62,657 nt of DNA, taken from positions 1 to 62,657 of the forward strand of contig JAOUDZ010000020.1 in NCBI GenBank assembly GCA_029858965.1, in the 5' to 3' direction. Below are positions 54,958-62,657 of the stretch, piece by piece. The position numbers and the translations under genes were made by a program. Position 1 is the stretch's first letter; each line of letters begins with the position of its first letter. The notes under the pieces were generated by a model. That model worked only from the letters and a program-made list of their open reading frames with translations. It did not search any database and had not been told where the DNA came from. This DNA is from Cyclobacteriaceae bacterium (GTDB lineage: Bacteria; Bacteroidota; Bacteroidia; Cytophagales; Cyclobacteriaceae).

Positions 54958-55872
54958 TCAGCGAGCACCCATTACATTCATTCGCAAAGAATAAACTGAT
55001 TTCGAGGCGGTGATAAAAAGTGTCTTTTTGTCCTTTCCGCCAAAGCAGACATTTGCCGTCCAGGGTTCATCCACGGCAATTTGTTCAATTTCACTTCCCT
55101 CGGCGTTCAATACCGTCACCCCTTTGCCAGTAAGGTAAACATTGCCTTTACTATCCACTGTCATCCCGTCTGATCCCATTGCCGCAAATAGTTTTCTGTC
55201 GGATAACGTACCATCACTATTGATGTTGAATGCATATGTCTTCTTGTCGCCTATGTCCGCCACATACAGTTTCCTCCCTTCCGCAGTGCCCACAATGCCA
55301 TTCGGCCTGACAAAGTCCGTTGCTACAATCACAATTGTCTTCCGATCCGGTGAAAGGTAATAGACATTCTCCTGCTCGATTTCTTTTTCAGTTCGTGTCC
55401 AGTAGTCACGCTTGTAAAACGGATCCGTGAAGTAGACACCTCCACCAGGATCTACCCATAGATCATTCGGGCCATTCAATTTTTTCCCGCCAACATCCTT
55501 GACCAATACTGTTACCTTTTTATCCCGATCAATCGACAACAATTGGTTATGCAGGTCCGCACAGGAAAGTAAGTTTCCATTGTTGTCAAAGTAGAGCCCA
55601 TTGGATCTTCCCGCGCCTTCCATGTACACGGAAACGGTTCCATCTGTCGACCATTTCATAATTTTGTCGTTGGGCTGATCGGTAAAAAAAACATTTCCGT
55701 CAGCATCCGCAGCCGGACCCTCCGTAAAGAGGAAATCAGATGATATCTTGTTAAGGACAGCACCTTTAGCAATAATATTGCTCTTCTTTTGCGGTTTTGA
55801 CTGGGAATATAACACGCTTGCACTTGCTATGAGCAGCAGCAAAGTCACAAAAGGAATACTGAAGTTTTTCAT
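54958..55872 (-). CDS. Secreted SMP-30/gluconolactonase-family protein
   Basis: The 304-residue protein has a signal peptide (MKNFSIPFVTLLLLIASASV, cleavage near residue 24) and a six-bladed propeller of the SMP-30/LRE type: DFLFTEGPAADADGNVFFTD with the metal-ligand Glu, SNGLYFDNNGNLLSC, LNGPNDLWVDPGGGVYFTD with the Asn-Asp ligands, and GSDGMTVDSKGNVYLTG with the final Asp. All four metal ligands appear present. It hydrolyses sugar lactones in the periplasm, which fits the PQQ dehydrogenase encoded nearby. Independent transcription is likely. Confidence 0.9.
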   Translation of the reverse strand: MKNFSIPFVTLLLLIASASVLYSQSKPQKKSNIIAKGAVLNKISSDFLFTEGPAADADGNVFFTDQPNDKIMKWSTDGTVSVYMEGAGRSNGLYFDNNGNLLSCADLHNQLLSIDRDKKVTVLVKDVGGKKLNGPNDLWVDPGGGVYFTDPFYKRDYWTRTEKEIEQENVYYLSPDRKTIVIVATDFVRPNGIVGTAEGRKLYVADIGDKKTYAFNINSDGTLSDRKLFAAMGSDGMTVDSKGNVYLTGKGVTVLNAEGSEIEQIAVDEPWTANVCFGGKDKKTLFITASKSVYSLRMNVMGAR

Positions 55873-56003
55873 TTCAGGGAATATTGGATTACTTGTACTG
55901 CTAAAGATATAAATACATCCAGTTCTTATTGTTAGCGGCCGTAAATGATTTAACCTGTATATTTAGACAACTTTACCATATTGCATCCAAACACTATTAT
56001 TAT

Positions 56004-56621
56004 ATGAAAAACTCCCTATTCTCCTGTCTTGCCGTCGGACTGCTTCTTTCGTTAACCAGCGCTACACATGAAACCCCTATCGAAGGCTGGATAAGTTTAT
56101 TTGATGGCAAAACGTTCACCAACTGGAAAGCTAGTGAAAACCCTGGTACATTCACGATTGCCGATGGATCAATTGTAGTCTTTGGTGAGAGAGCACACCT
56201 GTTTTATACCGGTCCAGTCATGAATCATGATTTCAAAAATTTTGAGTTTAAGGCGCAGGTGATGACAACGCCGGGTTCCAATTCAGGCATTTTCATTCAT
56301 ACGGAATACCAGGAGGACGGATGGCCATCAAAAGGGTATGAAATACAAGTAAACAATTCACATACCGATTGGCGCCGAACAGGAAGCGTATATGGGTTAC
56401 AGGATGTTAAAGAAGCTCCCGCCAAAGACAACGAATGGTATACCCAACATATCATTGTGAAGAGCCCACGGATCATCGTTATGGTGAATGGCAAGGTCAT
56501 CAATGATTATACCGAAACAAATCCTGAGAAAATCAGAACAGGTACTTTTGCGCTACAAGGACATGATCCGAAAAGCAAGGTATTCTACAAGGATATCATG
56601 GTGAAGCCTCTGCCTGATTAA
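56004..56621 (+). CDS. DUF1080 (3-keto-disaccharide hydrolase-like) secreted protein
   Basis: From ATG 56004 there are 205 residues: signal peptide (MKNSLFSCLAVGLLLSLTSA) and a complete DUF1080 domain with GWISLFDGKTFTNWKAS, GSNSGIFIHTEYQEDGWPSKGYEIQ and TFALQGHDPKSKVFYKDIMVKPL. The frame is open upstream to 55929, but the signal peptide fixes the start. It converges on a Gfo/Idh/MocA oxidoreductase gene. In characterised systems DUF1080 proteins hydrolyse or hydrate 3-keto-glycosides made by such oxidoreductases. Substrate not known. Confidence 0.9.
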   Translation: MKNSLFSCLAVGLLLSLTSATHETPIEGWISLFDGKTFTNWKASENPGTFTIADGSIVVFGERAHLFYTGPVMNHDFKNFEFKAQVMTTPGSNSGIFIHTEYQEDGWPSKGYEIQVNNSHTDWRRTGSVYGLQDVKEAPAKDNEWYTQHIIVKSPRIIVMVNGKVINDYTETNPEKIRTGTFALQGHDPKSKVFYKDIMVKPLPD

Positions 56622-56677
56622 GGCGATACAAAACCTTATATCCACTTCCCAAACTGTCGCTTGAATGCGTCTGCATC

Positions 56678-58198
56678 CTAAAGTTCCCAGCCTTTCCGGT
56701 ATTCGCGTGTAAGATATTTATTCGCTTCCGGAATGTTCGTGATTTTCATGGAAGCGGCATCATACAATACCTTTTTGCCGGCTCGTAATGCAACAGCCCC
56801 CAGGTTGATCGTTTCTGAAATCGGACCGGCATATAAAAAGCTTCCCGGTGATTGCGCTTTGTTCTTGAATGCGTCGATCCAAACATCATCATTCCCATCT
56901 CTGCTTTCTGGTGGTAACTGCTTGCCGTCCATATAATGCTTCATTGTACTTTCCGGGATAAGCGCCGGTTCCTCACAACGGAAACCTGCCAGTATTTTTC
57001 CTTTATCCCCTACGAACATCATCCCTTCCTGTGGCAGGTCCTTTCCATCCACTTCCAGCTCTTCCGGCGTAGCTGGTTTCATGCCGCCATCATACCAAAA
57101 GAGATCAAATGCCGGCAATGTTTCCTGTTTGGAAAATTTGAAGCGGATGATGGACGAGTACGGGAAAGCTACATCATTCACTACTGGACGGCTAACATGA
57201 TCGATAGTGGTGCGTGTTGTTGTTCCATACGCTTCGGCGCTGTAGGCCGGCGTATTCACCCCAAGGGTAAGGAATAGCGGCCAGAGACTATAGTGACCCA
57301 TATCAGCAATGCTCCCCCCACCGAAATCGTACCAGCCCCGGAATACACAATTGGTGTAGTTGGGATGATATGGTCGATCTGGGACGGGTCCAAGCCACAA
57401 ATCCCAATTGAAGTCAGGCGGGATCGGAGGCGTATCCGTCGGATTTGCCGTCCATTGCTGCCAAACAGGGCGATACGACCAGTTGTGGATTTCCTTAAGC
57501 GTCCCTATGGCACCATCCGCTATCCATTTTTTTACAACTTCTGTTCCCGGGCGTCGGCTCCAGGCCAATAAGTGCGTACTGACGCCACTATCCTTAGCCG
57601 TTTCAATTGTGCGACGCGACTCGTAAATACGATTGGCGATAGGCTTATGTATTACGATGTGCTTTCCTTTCTTCATCGCGGCAATGGAAATAGCAGCATG
57701 AAGGTGATCAGGTGTCATGATCTTAAAAGCATCCACATCTTTTTCTTTTTCCAATAACTCGCGGAAATCAATGTATGAAGAACATCCTTTGAATTTTTTG
57801 GAAGCCTTGTCCTGCGCATAGTACTTTTCAATAAACGCTTGTCCCACATCACGGCCGCCTGGAACGCCATCGAGGCCTTCGCCCCAGGTGGGGTCGTTCA
57901 ATGCTTTCCGTATGCCATTACGTATGCCATCCCTGGACCAGTCGATATAATTCGTACTCATTTTATTGGGATCGCATACTGCTACAATTTGAATTTTAGG
58001 GTTGGCGATCAATCCCGTCATCTCTCGTAACCCTTGCGTGCCGCATCCGATATACCCCAAGGTTACTTTGTCACTGGGCGGAATAAATGCACCACCACCC
58101 AACACATGCCTGGGTACAATGGTGAAGGCTAACGACGCTGTAGTGGCCGATCCGATAAATTTTCTGCGGTTGATTTTTTTCTTTGGGGTCATATGCAT
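56678..58198 (-). CDS. Tat-exported Gfo/Idh/MocA oxidoreductase
   Basis: The 506-residue protein has a twin-arginine signal (KINRRKFIGSATTASLAF, near residues 7-25), the NAD motif LGYIGCGTQG, and the family segments IMTPDHLHAAISIAAMKKGKHIVIHKPI (split across the central fold), in which HKPI replaces the usual EKP. The long C-terminal part (WLGPVPDRPYHPNYTNCVFRG and following) marks the large secreted subgroup common in Bacteroidota. Such proteins keep a tightly bound cofactor and oxidise or isomerise glycosides, often at C3. The DUF1080 gene converges on it. A start at the second Met (two codons on) is possible. Confidence 0.9.
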   Translation of the reverse strand: MHMTPKKKINRRKFIGSATTASLAFTIVPRHVLGGGAFIPPSDKVTLGYIGCGTQGLREMTGLIANPKIQIVAVCDPNKMSTNYIDWSRDGIRNGIRKALNDPTWGEGLDGVPGGRDVGQAFIEKYYAQDKASKKFKGCSSYIDFRELLEKEKDVDAFKIMTPDHLHAAISIAAMKKGKHIVIHKPIANRIYESRRTIETAKDSGVSTHLLAWSRRPGTEVVKKWIADGAIGTLKEIHNWSYRPVWQQWTANPTDTPPIPPDFNWDLWLGPVPDRPYHPNYTNCVFRGWYDFGGGSIADMGHYSLWPLFLTLGVNTPAYSAEAYGTTTRTTIDHVSRPVVNDVAFPYSSIIRFKFSKQETLPAFDLFWYDGGMKPATPEELEVDGKDLPQEGMMFVGDKGKILAGFRCEEPALIPESTMKHYMDGKQLPPESRDGNDDVWIDAFKNKAQSPGSFLYAGPISETINLGAVALRAGKKVLYDAASMKITNIPEANKYLTREYRKGWEL

Positions 58199-58348
58199 TA
58201 GGTCTTGAGGATAATTAAGAAACCATCATACTACAAAGGAAATGATGGATAATAATAAGTTAAGTTATCTGGTTCGTTCTATTAAAGCAAGAAATTGGTT
58301 ATGGGTGGATCAATTTGATCCTCATTATGGTCAGTTGATATGCCCGAC

Positions 58349-59455
58349 TTATATCCCAAGACTGAGTTGATTTGGGGCTTCCCGGTTCTGCTGCATGGTA
58401 CCATCACCAAAATTAGAGACGGTGATCCCCAGCAATCGTATCCGCTTATTATCAGCGGCTGTTGCTGATAATAATAGCTTCCTGGCTGTCTCAATAATTG
58501 TGTCCAGATCATTGATAGCCTCTGAAAAAGATTGGCTGCGTGTAACCTGTATAAAATCGTGATATTTAATTTTTAGCGTGATGGTTCTTCCGCGCAATCC
58601 TTGCCTTTCGAGACGATCCTGAACCAGTGCCGCAATTTTGTCCAGCGCTTCATGCATTTCTTCTACATCGCTCAGATCAAAGGGAAAGGTATCCTCTGCA
58701 CCCACAGATTTTGTTGCACGGTGCGGTTGAACCTCCCGGTCATCGATGCCCCGTACAATCTTGTAATAGAATTTACCTGCTTTCCCAAAGTGCTTTATGA
58801 GTTCCGACGCCGACAATTTTTTCAAGTCAGCCCCCGTATGAAGTCCAATCTTATGCATTTTCTCAGCTGTCACTTTTCCAACACCAAAGAACTTCTCCAC
58901 AGGAAGTGTTTCCATAAATGTCTTAATCCGGGAAGGTCCGATAAACGTCAGTCCATCAGGCTTATTCATGTCGGACGCAATTTTGGCTACAAACTTGTTG
59001 ACAGAAATACCGGCGGATGCCGTGAGTTGCAGCTCATCTTGAATCGATTTTTTAATTAACCTGGCGATATCAATAGCAGAGCCAATCCGCAGCTTATCCG
59101 CTGTAACATCAAGGTAGGCTTCATCCAATGAAAGTGGCTCTATAAGATCGGTGTACCGCTGAAAAATTGCACGAATTTTTTGTGATGCTTCTTTATAAGC
59201 GTCGAAGCGTGGGCGAACAAAGATGAGTTCAGGACAAAGTTGTACTGCTCTTTTGGAGGACATCGCTGAATGTATGCCAAATCTCCGCGCCTCGTAGCTT
59301 GCTGTAGCAACTACCCCACCGCGTCCCTCCGGTGAGCCACCGACTGCAATTGCCTTACCCCGATAATCCGGGTTATCACGTTGTTCAATGGAGGCGTAAA
59401 ATGCATCCATATCGATGTGAATAATTTTTCGCTTTTTAGAATTTTCTCTTTCCAT
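58349..59455 (-). CDS. dinB: DNA polymerase IV
   Basis: The 368-residue Y-family polymerase starts MERENSKKRKIIHIDMDAFY; Asp15 and Asp17 and the SLDEAYLDVT pair supply the catalytic metals. The palm has SAGISVNKFVAKIASDMNKP, followed by the thumb helix-hairpin-helix (FFGVGKVTAEKMHKIGLHTG) and the little-finger domain (GAEDTFPFDL). The C-terminal end is slightly longer than the core, ending LSLGI, and could hold a beta-clamp contact (QLSLGI resembles QLSLF). It performs translesion DNA synthesis. No LexA-type operator was noticed upstream. Confidence 0.95.
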   Translation of the reverse strand: MERENSKKRKIIHIDMDAFYASIEQRDNPDYRGKAIAVGGSPEGRGGVVATASYEARRFGIHSAMSSKRAVQLCPELIFVRPRFDAYKEASQKIRAIFQRYTDLIEPLSLDEAYLDVTADKLRIGSAIDIARLIKKSIQDELQLTASAGISVNKFVAKIASDMNKPDGLTFIGPSRIKTFMETLPVEKFFGVGKVTAEKMHKIGLHTGADLKKLSASELIKHFGKAGKFYYKIVRGIDDREVQPHRATKSVGAEDTFPFDLSDVEEMHEALDKIAALVQDRLERQGLRGRTITLKIKYHDFIQVTRSQSFSEAINDLDTIIETARKLLLSATAADNKRIRLLGITVSNFGDGTMQQNREAPNQLSLGI

Positions 59456-59570
59456 AAGCAGCCCATAAATCCAAAATAACGCTATGGGAGGAGATCAAGA
59501 TACTTGCGATCCCTGAAATGTAGCACCAAAAAAATTCATAGCAACTGAACAAACCTTATGTGATAACCGG

Positions 59571-59603
59571 TTGTCAGCAGTGAAAACAAAATTTGTAACT
59601 TAG
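59571..59603 (+). promoter_or_regulatory. Candidate Bacteroidota-type promoter for the MBL hydrolase gene
   Basis: TTG at 59571-59573 and TAACTTAG at 59596-59603 are separated by 22 bases, close to the TTG / TAnnTTTG pattern (one mismatch in the -7 box). The start codon follows 21 bases later at 59625. Confidence 0.4.
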
Positions 59604-59624
59604 ACGATCACAAATTACTTACCC

Positions 59625-60383
59625 ATGCGTAAAAACTCAATTTTATTCCTTTTTTGCCTGGTGGCAATTCCCAACCTGGCCCAGCGTCCGGCGCCGGATC
59701 AAATGCAAACCTCAATCGGACCACTTGTCATTCAGCCTATACTGCACGGCACGGTGGCATTGACATGGAACGGCAAGACTATTTATGTCGATCCCTACGG
59801 CGGCGCAAAAGCCTTTGAAGGTGTTGCCGCCCCCGATCTCGTGCTTATCACGGATATCCATGGAGATCATTTGAATGCCGAAACCCTGGCCGCTATTGAA
59901 ACGACAAATGCTGTATTCGTTGTACCCCAAGCAGTAGCAGATCAATTGCCCGAAAATCTAAAACCGAAGGCCGTAGTGTTAAACAACACGAAAAGTACCA
60001 GGCAGCTTGGCATCTCCATTACCGCTATTCCGATGTACAACCTACCCGAAGATGCCGATTCAAGGCATACCAAGGGGCGGGGTAACGGCTATACTTTAGA
60101 CCTTGGCGGTAAACTAGTTTATTTCTCCGGAGATACGGAAGATATCCCCGAAATGCGCAAACTGAAGAATATTGATGTGGCTTTCGTCTGCATGAACCTG
60201 CCGTACACGATGGATATTAACCAGGCTGCAAGCGCTGTACTTGAATTTAAGCCCAAGATCGTATACCCCTATCACTACCGCGGACAAAATGGACTCAACG
60301 ATGTGGACGGCTTCAAGAAATTGGTCAATGCAGTGAATCCCTCCATCGACGTACGACTCAGAGACTGGTATATCTCGTACTAG
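59625..60383 (+). CDS. Secreted MBL-fold (UlaG-like) metal-dependent hydrolase
   Basis: The 252-residue protein has a signal peptide (MRKNSILFLFCLVAIPNLAQ) and a metallo-beta-lactamase fold of the UlaG-like branch: HGTVALTWNGKTIYVDPYGG, LVLITDIHGDHLN with the first metal ligands, YTLDLGGKLVYFSGDTEDI and VYPYHYRGQNG with the last His. UlaG hydrolyses a cyclic ester, but secreted members are uncharacterised. The fold and metal site are certain; the substrate is not. It is followed by a bidirectional hairpin terminator. Confidence 0.9.
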   Translation: MRKNSILFLFCLVAIPNLAQRPAPDQMQTSIGPLVIQPILHGTVALTWNGKTIYVDPYGGAKAFEGVAAPDLVLITDIHGDHLNAETLAAIETTNAVFVVPQAVADQLPENLKPKAVVLNNTKSTRQLGISITAIPMYNLPEDADSRHTKGRGNGYTLDLGGKLVYFSGDTEDIPEMRKLKNIDVAFVCMNLPYTMDINQAASAVLEFKPKIVYPYHYRGQNGLNDVDGFKKLVNAVNPSIDVRLRDWYISY

Positions 60384-60523
60384 AAATAGGCTAATCATTC
60401 AGCGTTATCCTGTCAGGATTTAGTCGTTACCTAACAACGGTTTCCATACACGCTAGTATACAGTTCAATGCATATGCTGTATCACCCCATAGCCTAACAA
60501 TACCAATTCATTGCAGAAACATC

Positions 60524-60559
60524 AAAAAAGAATCCTGCTCTTTAGGAACAGGATTCTTT
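60524..60559. terminator. Bidirectional stem-loop terminator
   Basis: AAAGAATCCTG (60527-60537) and CAGGATTCTTT (60549-60559) form a perfect 11-bp stem with an 11-base loop. A six-A run before it gives a T-run on the minus strand; on the plus side the stem itself ends in TTT. It separates the convergent MBL hydrolase and small membrane protein genes. Confidence 0.75.
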
Positions 60560-60629
60560 CGATTAAAAACCAGATAAAAAAATAGATTAAAGCCACATTA
60601 AAAAGTATCGTCTCGCTGGAAAAAAAAGA

Positions 60630-60857
60630 CTATTTAATCCAGCTTGGTAATCTTCGTTTTGATGGTATCTCCGCGGGAGACACAGAGACTAGGTTGCGCA
60701 TCATACCCGTTATACACACCACAGTAATCGCCAATAGCGCAAATGAAAAAAAGGTGATGTGTTCCTCTACCATGCGCTGTCTGAAGCCATAAGCCATAGT
60801 GGAAATAAAACCAGTGATGATGAGTAGGTGAAAGAAAAATTTGAAGTTCGTTTTCAT
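60630..60857 (-). CDS. Small two-helix membrane protein
   Basis: The ATG at 60857 gives 75 residues starting MKTNFKFFFHLLIITGF. There are two hydrophobic segments (about 6-22 and 35-54) separated by a polar turn (RQRMVEEH), and a polar basic tail (EIPSKRRLPSWIK). I know no family. The basic start, clear helices and the terminator 70 bases downstream support a real gene. Function unknown. Confidence 0.5.
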   Translation of the reverse strand: MKTNFKFFFHLLIITGFISTMAYGFRQRMVEEHITFFSFALLAITVVCITGMMRNLVSVSPAEIPSKRRLPSWIK

Positions 60858-61110
60858 AGCAGGTCTTTGGTTATGACAATCCATATCGAAATACAGTGCC
60901 AGAGAAAAGAACAGCCAATACAGGCTAAAATCAAGGCTTCATCATGTTATTATTCCCAAATAGGGACAAGTGATTCCAACATCTGACCTGGGGGATTGAA
61001 ATAGATAGTTGTATGGGCACAAAAGTCTACCAAATTGTGCCGCCGGAAAGGAACAGAAGACGCATGGTGCCTCAAAATCAAATTTCAGGTTTTTTAGGCG
61101 CAAATGCGTA

Positions 61111-61905
61111 TTATGCCGGCATCGAAACGGTAAAAATGGAGCCCTCGTTAACTTTACTCACTACAGTAAGCTTCCCACCCAGCAAATCGACCAATTCCTT
61201 GACGATGGAAAGCCCGAGCCCGGTAGAATCCTCACCTCCAGAAGGCTTATTGGTACGACTTTGAAATTTCTTAAACAGATTGGGGATTTCATCTGCAGGT
61301 ATAGAAGTTAACCGACAATGCCAAAGGCAAAAAATCACAATACATATTCCATTCTTGTATTGCGCGTACGTCTCTCATTCTGCTGGGCAAGAAACGTTCT
61401 TTCCCAATGCACCAAATCATCAATCAGAATGCGGAGCGTATCCATGTGGGCTTTGCCAATTTTGCATTTGAAAGCCTGGCCGCACTATCCTTACCATAGG
61501 TATTTACAACGCTTAAGCTGTTTTCAAGATCCCTGGATTTATTATTGACCGAAATAATGATTTTTTCAGATAAAAGTTGATCTGATCTTCATTGTCGCTT
61601 AACAGGTTCCTCAAAGAATCTGTAGCCGGCTTCAAATACCATTTTGCAGTATTAAAAGGTTCCAGGAAATCGCTGTCTCCGGTGATCACATAACCTCGCT
61701 GACCGGTCTCCATATCTTTCAAAAGCGAAAGGAGAAGCGTGGATGAAACAATGGATTGGTATCTTCTGATGATGGTTCCAGTAGACCTGTTTTTCTCGAG
61801 CGTGTTAATAGGTTATGAAAGCACTTATGAATACGAGAATAATGGACAATACCAGCAGGGCATAAATACCCGTCGTCGCCAATTTAAGCACTTGTGAAAT
61901 CAAAA
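61111..61905 (-). pseudogene. Decayed CHASE3-domain sensor histidine kinase
   Basis: Pieces of a sensor kinase follow each other on the minus strand in three frames. Near 61900-61820 a membrane helix (VLKLATTGIYALLVLSIILV) runs into a stop. In another frame 61800-61570 encodes LLKDMETGQRGYVITGDSDF and the rest of the first half of a CHASE3 domain, and 61480-61345 gives AHMDTLRILIDDLVHWERTF, its last helix, followed by a stop. Then 61310-61111 has SIPADEIPNLFKKFQSRTNK and STGLGLSIVKELVDLLGGKL, the end of the ATPase domain, ending FTVSMPA. The His-box region and any PAS domains are gone. At least three frame breaks and one large deletion are needed, so the gene is dead. Confidence 0.85.
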
Positions 61906-62029
61906 TCTATTCTGCCGTCTCACGCTTACCGCCGTATCTTTTCTGAATAGCCTTGCTTGTATGAATATATTGGTGGGTAACCGTTCCCTCTTCTCCTATT
62001 CATTTTACCTGCGAGCCGATATCAAGTCT

Positions 62030-62657
62030 TCATTGCCAAATTGATGAAATGGTGCTGACAGCAAACGATGGATTGGTTTTATCTAAATGAACCGTCTTGT
62101 AAGGAACGGTCGGAAAAACAATTTCCGTCAGCACGCGCTCCCCATCGTTGATGAAAATTTCAATGGAAGCCAGATCGACATAAACGGCCACATGATCGAC
62201 AATCAGATTGCTCATATCAACTTTATGAACAGCAGGGAATGCCGCATTGAAGCCTGTTACACCAGATGTTCTACGATCAAAGGACATGATTCCGTTATCC
62301 AGCGAAAGCACTACCCTCTCTTGTTTTTCATTTGAGATCGTAAGCGAAAAAGTTTGCTCTCCTTCCTTCACGTCAAATGCTATGAGCGACAACGGACTAT
62401 CAAGCGCGGCATGCCGTTCAAACGCCTGGGCTGCGCCCTGGATATTGGTCAGTGCCACTACCGGCTTGAATTTTAATGCATACTTTGTATCTGATTTTTC
62501 GAGCATAATTTCGCGCGGTAAGGTGGTAGCGCTTCTCCATTTTTCCGTAGGCACAACATTGGCATACTGCCAGTTGCTCATCCATCCAATAAATAATCTT
62601 CTTCCGTCCGTGGCAGGAATATCCGACCACGTAACCCCGGCGTAATTGTCGGCACCG
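62030..62657 (-). CDS. GH32 fructanase/levanase, C-terminal part (start beyond window)
   Basis: The frame enters at the window edge and ends with TGA at 62030. The first residues, GADNYAGVTWSDIP and RRLFIGWMSNWQYANVVPT, belong to the end of the GH32 five-bladed propeller, and WRSATTLPREIML is the linker to the C-terminal beta-sandwich, which fills the rest and ends with VYVDLASIEIFINDGERVLTE split over strands. The catalytic residues lie upstream and cannot be checked. GH32 enzymes cleave fructans such as levan or inulin, or sucrose. Location unknown without the N-terminus. Confidence 0.9.
   Translation of the reverse strand, partial: GADNYAGVTWSDIPATDGRRLFIGWMSNWQYANVVPTEKWRSATTLPREIMLEKSDTKYALKFKPVVALTNIQGAAQAFERHAALDSPLSLIAFDVKEGEQTFSLTISNEKQERVVLSLDNGIMSFDRRTSGVTGFNAAFPAVHKVDMSNLIVDHVAVYVDLASIEIFINDGERVLTEIVFPTVPYKTVHLDKTNPSFAVSTISSIWQ

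Noticed and set aside
58242-58370. 42-residue plus-strand frame (MMDNNKLSYLVRSIK...) between Gfo/Idh and dinB genes
   Set aside because: It has a double ATG and an AAAGGA upstream, but overlaps the dinB 3' end and matches nothing I know; too short to support.

Overview
The window looks like a chromosome segment of a free-living Bacteroidota, most likely a soil or freshwater Cytophagia (Chryseolinea/Ohtaekwangia-like; this placement is inference). The supporting signs are a type IX secretion (T9SS) locus with a PorP/SprF protein, OmpA-family proteins and a gliding-motility-type C-terminal sorting domain, many lipoprotein signal peptides, A+T-rich intergenic DNA with almost no Shine-Dalgarno sequences, and a broad set of sugar-degrading enzymes. 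I saw no tRNA, rRNA, CRISPR array, insertion sequence, integrase or phage gene.

Layout. 1-7.7 kb: a truncated DUF1587/1592-type cytochrome c protein, a flavin monooxygenase, a polyphosphate-glucokinase-like ROK kinase, two PepSY membrane genes (the first interrupted by an in-frame stop), and an isoquinoline-oxidoreductase-like molybdenum hydroxylase pair. 8-16 kb: proB-proA, a tightly packed TPR histidine kinase / zinc alcohol dehydrogenase / esterase group, an effector-binding protein and an SDR with a decayed copy of itself nearby. 16-24 kb: small metabolic and stress genes, a DUF1080 lipoprotein, an HxlR regulator divergent from a membrane protein across nested inverted repeats, a TIM-barrel sugar isomerase-like lipoprotein and a 3-hydroxybutyrate-type dehydrogenase. 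24-30 kb: an FG-GAP protein, an operon of GH88-like hydrolase, Old Yellow Enzyme and SDR, and a CBS protein. 30-36 kb: FKBP isomerase, SGNH hydrolase, GH20 hexosaminidase, SDR, DUF1801.

36.6-46.1 kb is the most distinctive block: a tandem-95 repeat adhesin with a T9SS type B sorting domain, a PorP/SprF protein and two tandem ~980-residue PorE-like OmpA proteins. A fragment of a second porP 3' end survives between the two OmpA genes, so the ancestral duplication probably covered a porP-ompA unit. 46-62.6 kb: a clan-A glycosidase, an FtsX-permease remnant, an orphan response regulator, a zinc peptidase-like lipoprotein, a large FAD/Fe-S oxidase, a PQQ dehydrogenase carrying an inserted cytochrome c domain, an SMP-30 lactonase, a DUF1080 protein beside a Gfo/Idh/MocA oxidoreductase, dinB, an MBL hydrolase, a wrecked CHASE3 histidine kinase and the C-terminal part of a GH32 fructanase.

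Two themes recur. First, extracytoplasmic sugar oxidation: PQQ dehydrogenase plus lactonase, and Gfo/Idh/MocA, DUF1080 and TIM-barrel proteins of the kind linked to 3-keto-glycoside breakdown, next to GH20, GH5-like, GH88-like and GH32 enzymes. Second, gene decay without visible mobile DNA: an SDR fragment, an outer-membrane protein tail, a porP tail, an FtsX tail, a CHASE3 kinase and a PepSY nonsense allele.
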